Assembly (NCBI GenBank): GCA_039815465.1
Contig: JBCBZG010000005.1
Span: 86,629 to 150,628 of the forward strand
Length of the DNA stretch: 64,000 bases
DNA from: Shimia_B sp039815465
GTDB taxonomy: Bacteria > Pseudomonadota > Alphaproteobacteria > Rhodobacterales > Rhodobacteraceae
Direction: 5' to 3'
How positions within the stretch are numbered: the first letter of the stretch is position 1; each line of letters starts with the position of its first letter. Shown one piece after another: positions 63,786 to 64,000 of the stretch. A program made the translations under genes and the position numbers. Below the pieces are notes generated by a model. The model was given only the letters and a program-made list of their open reading frames with translations. It was not told the DNA's origin and did no database searches.

Positions 63786-63826
63786 CACTGACCGGCAGGG
63801 CATTGCGTAGCAATGTCCCAAGAGGG
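63786..63826 (+). repeat. hairpin element copy 5 (in IS5 tnp)
   Basis: 41 bases between AAC and GCC; removal gives GGMN-AKLHAICD. Only 24 bases separate it from copy 4. Stem CATTGC/GCAATG as in copy 3. Confidence 0.8.
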
Positions 63827-64000
63827 GCCAAGCTGCATGCTATCTGCGACAGCCAGGGACGCCCGCTGGACCTCTTTGTGACCGCCGGGCAGGTTAGTGA
63901 TTACATGGGTGCAGCAGCTCTGCTCGAAAGCCTTCCGAATGCAAAATGGCTCCTTGGGGATCGTGGCTACGACGCGGACTGGTTCACAGATGCGTTGAAA

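Larger units (their letters stand above)
63267..64000 (+). mobile_element. IS5-type element, partial
   Basis: Begins after CTAG (63263-63266), a favoured IS427-subgroup target, with GGCTCATGACCC as likely left end, inside or against the IS3 right end. It carries one transposase gene and continues beyond the window. Confidence 0.65.
63329..64000 (+). pseudogene. IS5 transposase, broken and partial
   Basis: Readable in pieces as a DDE transposase of the IS427 kind: MSDLFWLSDAQMARLEPFFP, then DDQRVLSGIIFINRNGLRWRD, KTVMIDATYLKAHRTASSLG, and GRTKGGMN-AKLHAICDSQGRPLDLF...LLGDRGYDADWF. Hairpin elements at 63414, 63720 and 63786 interrupt it, with an extra A near 63391 and a missing C near 63710. 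The 3' end is outside the window. Confidence 0.8.

Noticed and set aside
62561..63826. Hairpin copies as a CRISPR array or integron attC sites
   Set aside because: Spacing is irregular (24 to about 390 bases), the copies interrupt transposase genes, no cas or integrase genes are near, and they are shorter than attC sites.

Overview
The window is chromosomal DNA of a high-GC alphaproteobacterium, most likely a Rhodobacteraceae (Roseobacter-group) member. The evidence is a set of family traits: a tkt-gap-gap cluster, a trpGDC-moaC-moeA-lexA-comEC-gltX-gltA block, a single-cysteine IscR at the head of an isc-suf operon, monomeric NADP-isocitrate dehydrogenase, adenosylcobalamin-dependent NrdJ, a VPLPA-type C-terminal sorting signal, and an endolysin/holin pair of the gene-transfer-agent type inside the ccm cluster. 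Most of the window is dense housekeeping sequence. The last 3.6 kb is a decayed mobile region.

Layout. 1-8.4 kb: LysR regulator, coaD, two gap genes and tkt (with LacI/CceR-like operators), a coiled-coil protein with zapA, and a bolA-membrane protein-grxD operon. 8.4-15.3 kb: purL, a VOC protein, a second LysR regulator, an acyltransferase, murI and argC. 15.3-19.5 kb: ccmE, endolysin, holin, ccmF, ccmH. 19.6-27.2 kb: enoyl-CoA hydratase, RTX-repeat protein, gltA, gltX, comEC, and lexA with its own SOS box. 27.2-36.2 kb: Moco and tryptophan genes joined by 4-base overlaps, a polysaccharide-deacetylase-like protein on the other strand, trpE and ppiD. 36.2-40.6 kb: aminotransferase, gpt, fabI, pdxH, a double cold-shock protein, a DUF192 protein and tRNA-Pro. 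41.2-45.8 kb: nrdJ behind candidate NrdR boxes, then a DUF1883-TIR protein. 45.8-52.1 kb: tpm, an SMR transporter, a YitT protein, icd, a VPLPA-CTERM protein and small proteins. 52.1-60.3 kb: the isc-suf iron-sulfur assembly operon, iscR to sufS, with four extra small membrane proteins.

60.4-64 kb: tRNA-Arg(CCG) carries a serine-recombinase remnant whose frame runs into the tRNA, followed by a broken hypothetical gene, an IS3-type element and an IS5-type element that appears to sit at a CTAG in the IS3 right end. Both transposase genes are interrupted by five copies of a roughly 40-base double-hairpin element (62561-63826). Removing each copy restores the expected transposase protein sequence at the junction, and the stems vary by compensatory changes. 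This is the most unusual signal in the window. The DUF1883-TIR protein, a plausible NAD-consuming defence effector between nrdJ and a terminator, is second.

All functions are inferred from sequence motifs and remembered families; no database search was run. Start codons were chosen by ribosome-binding sites, overlaps and family length.
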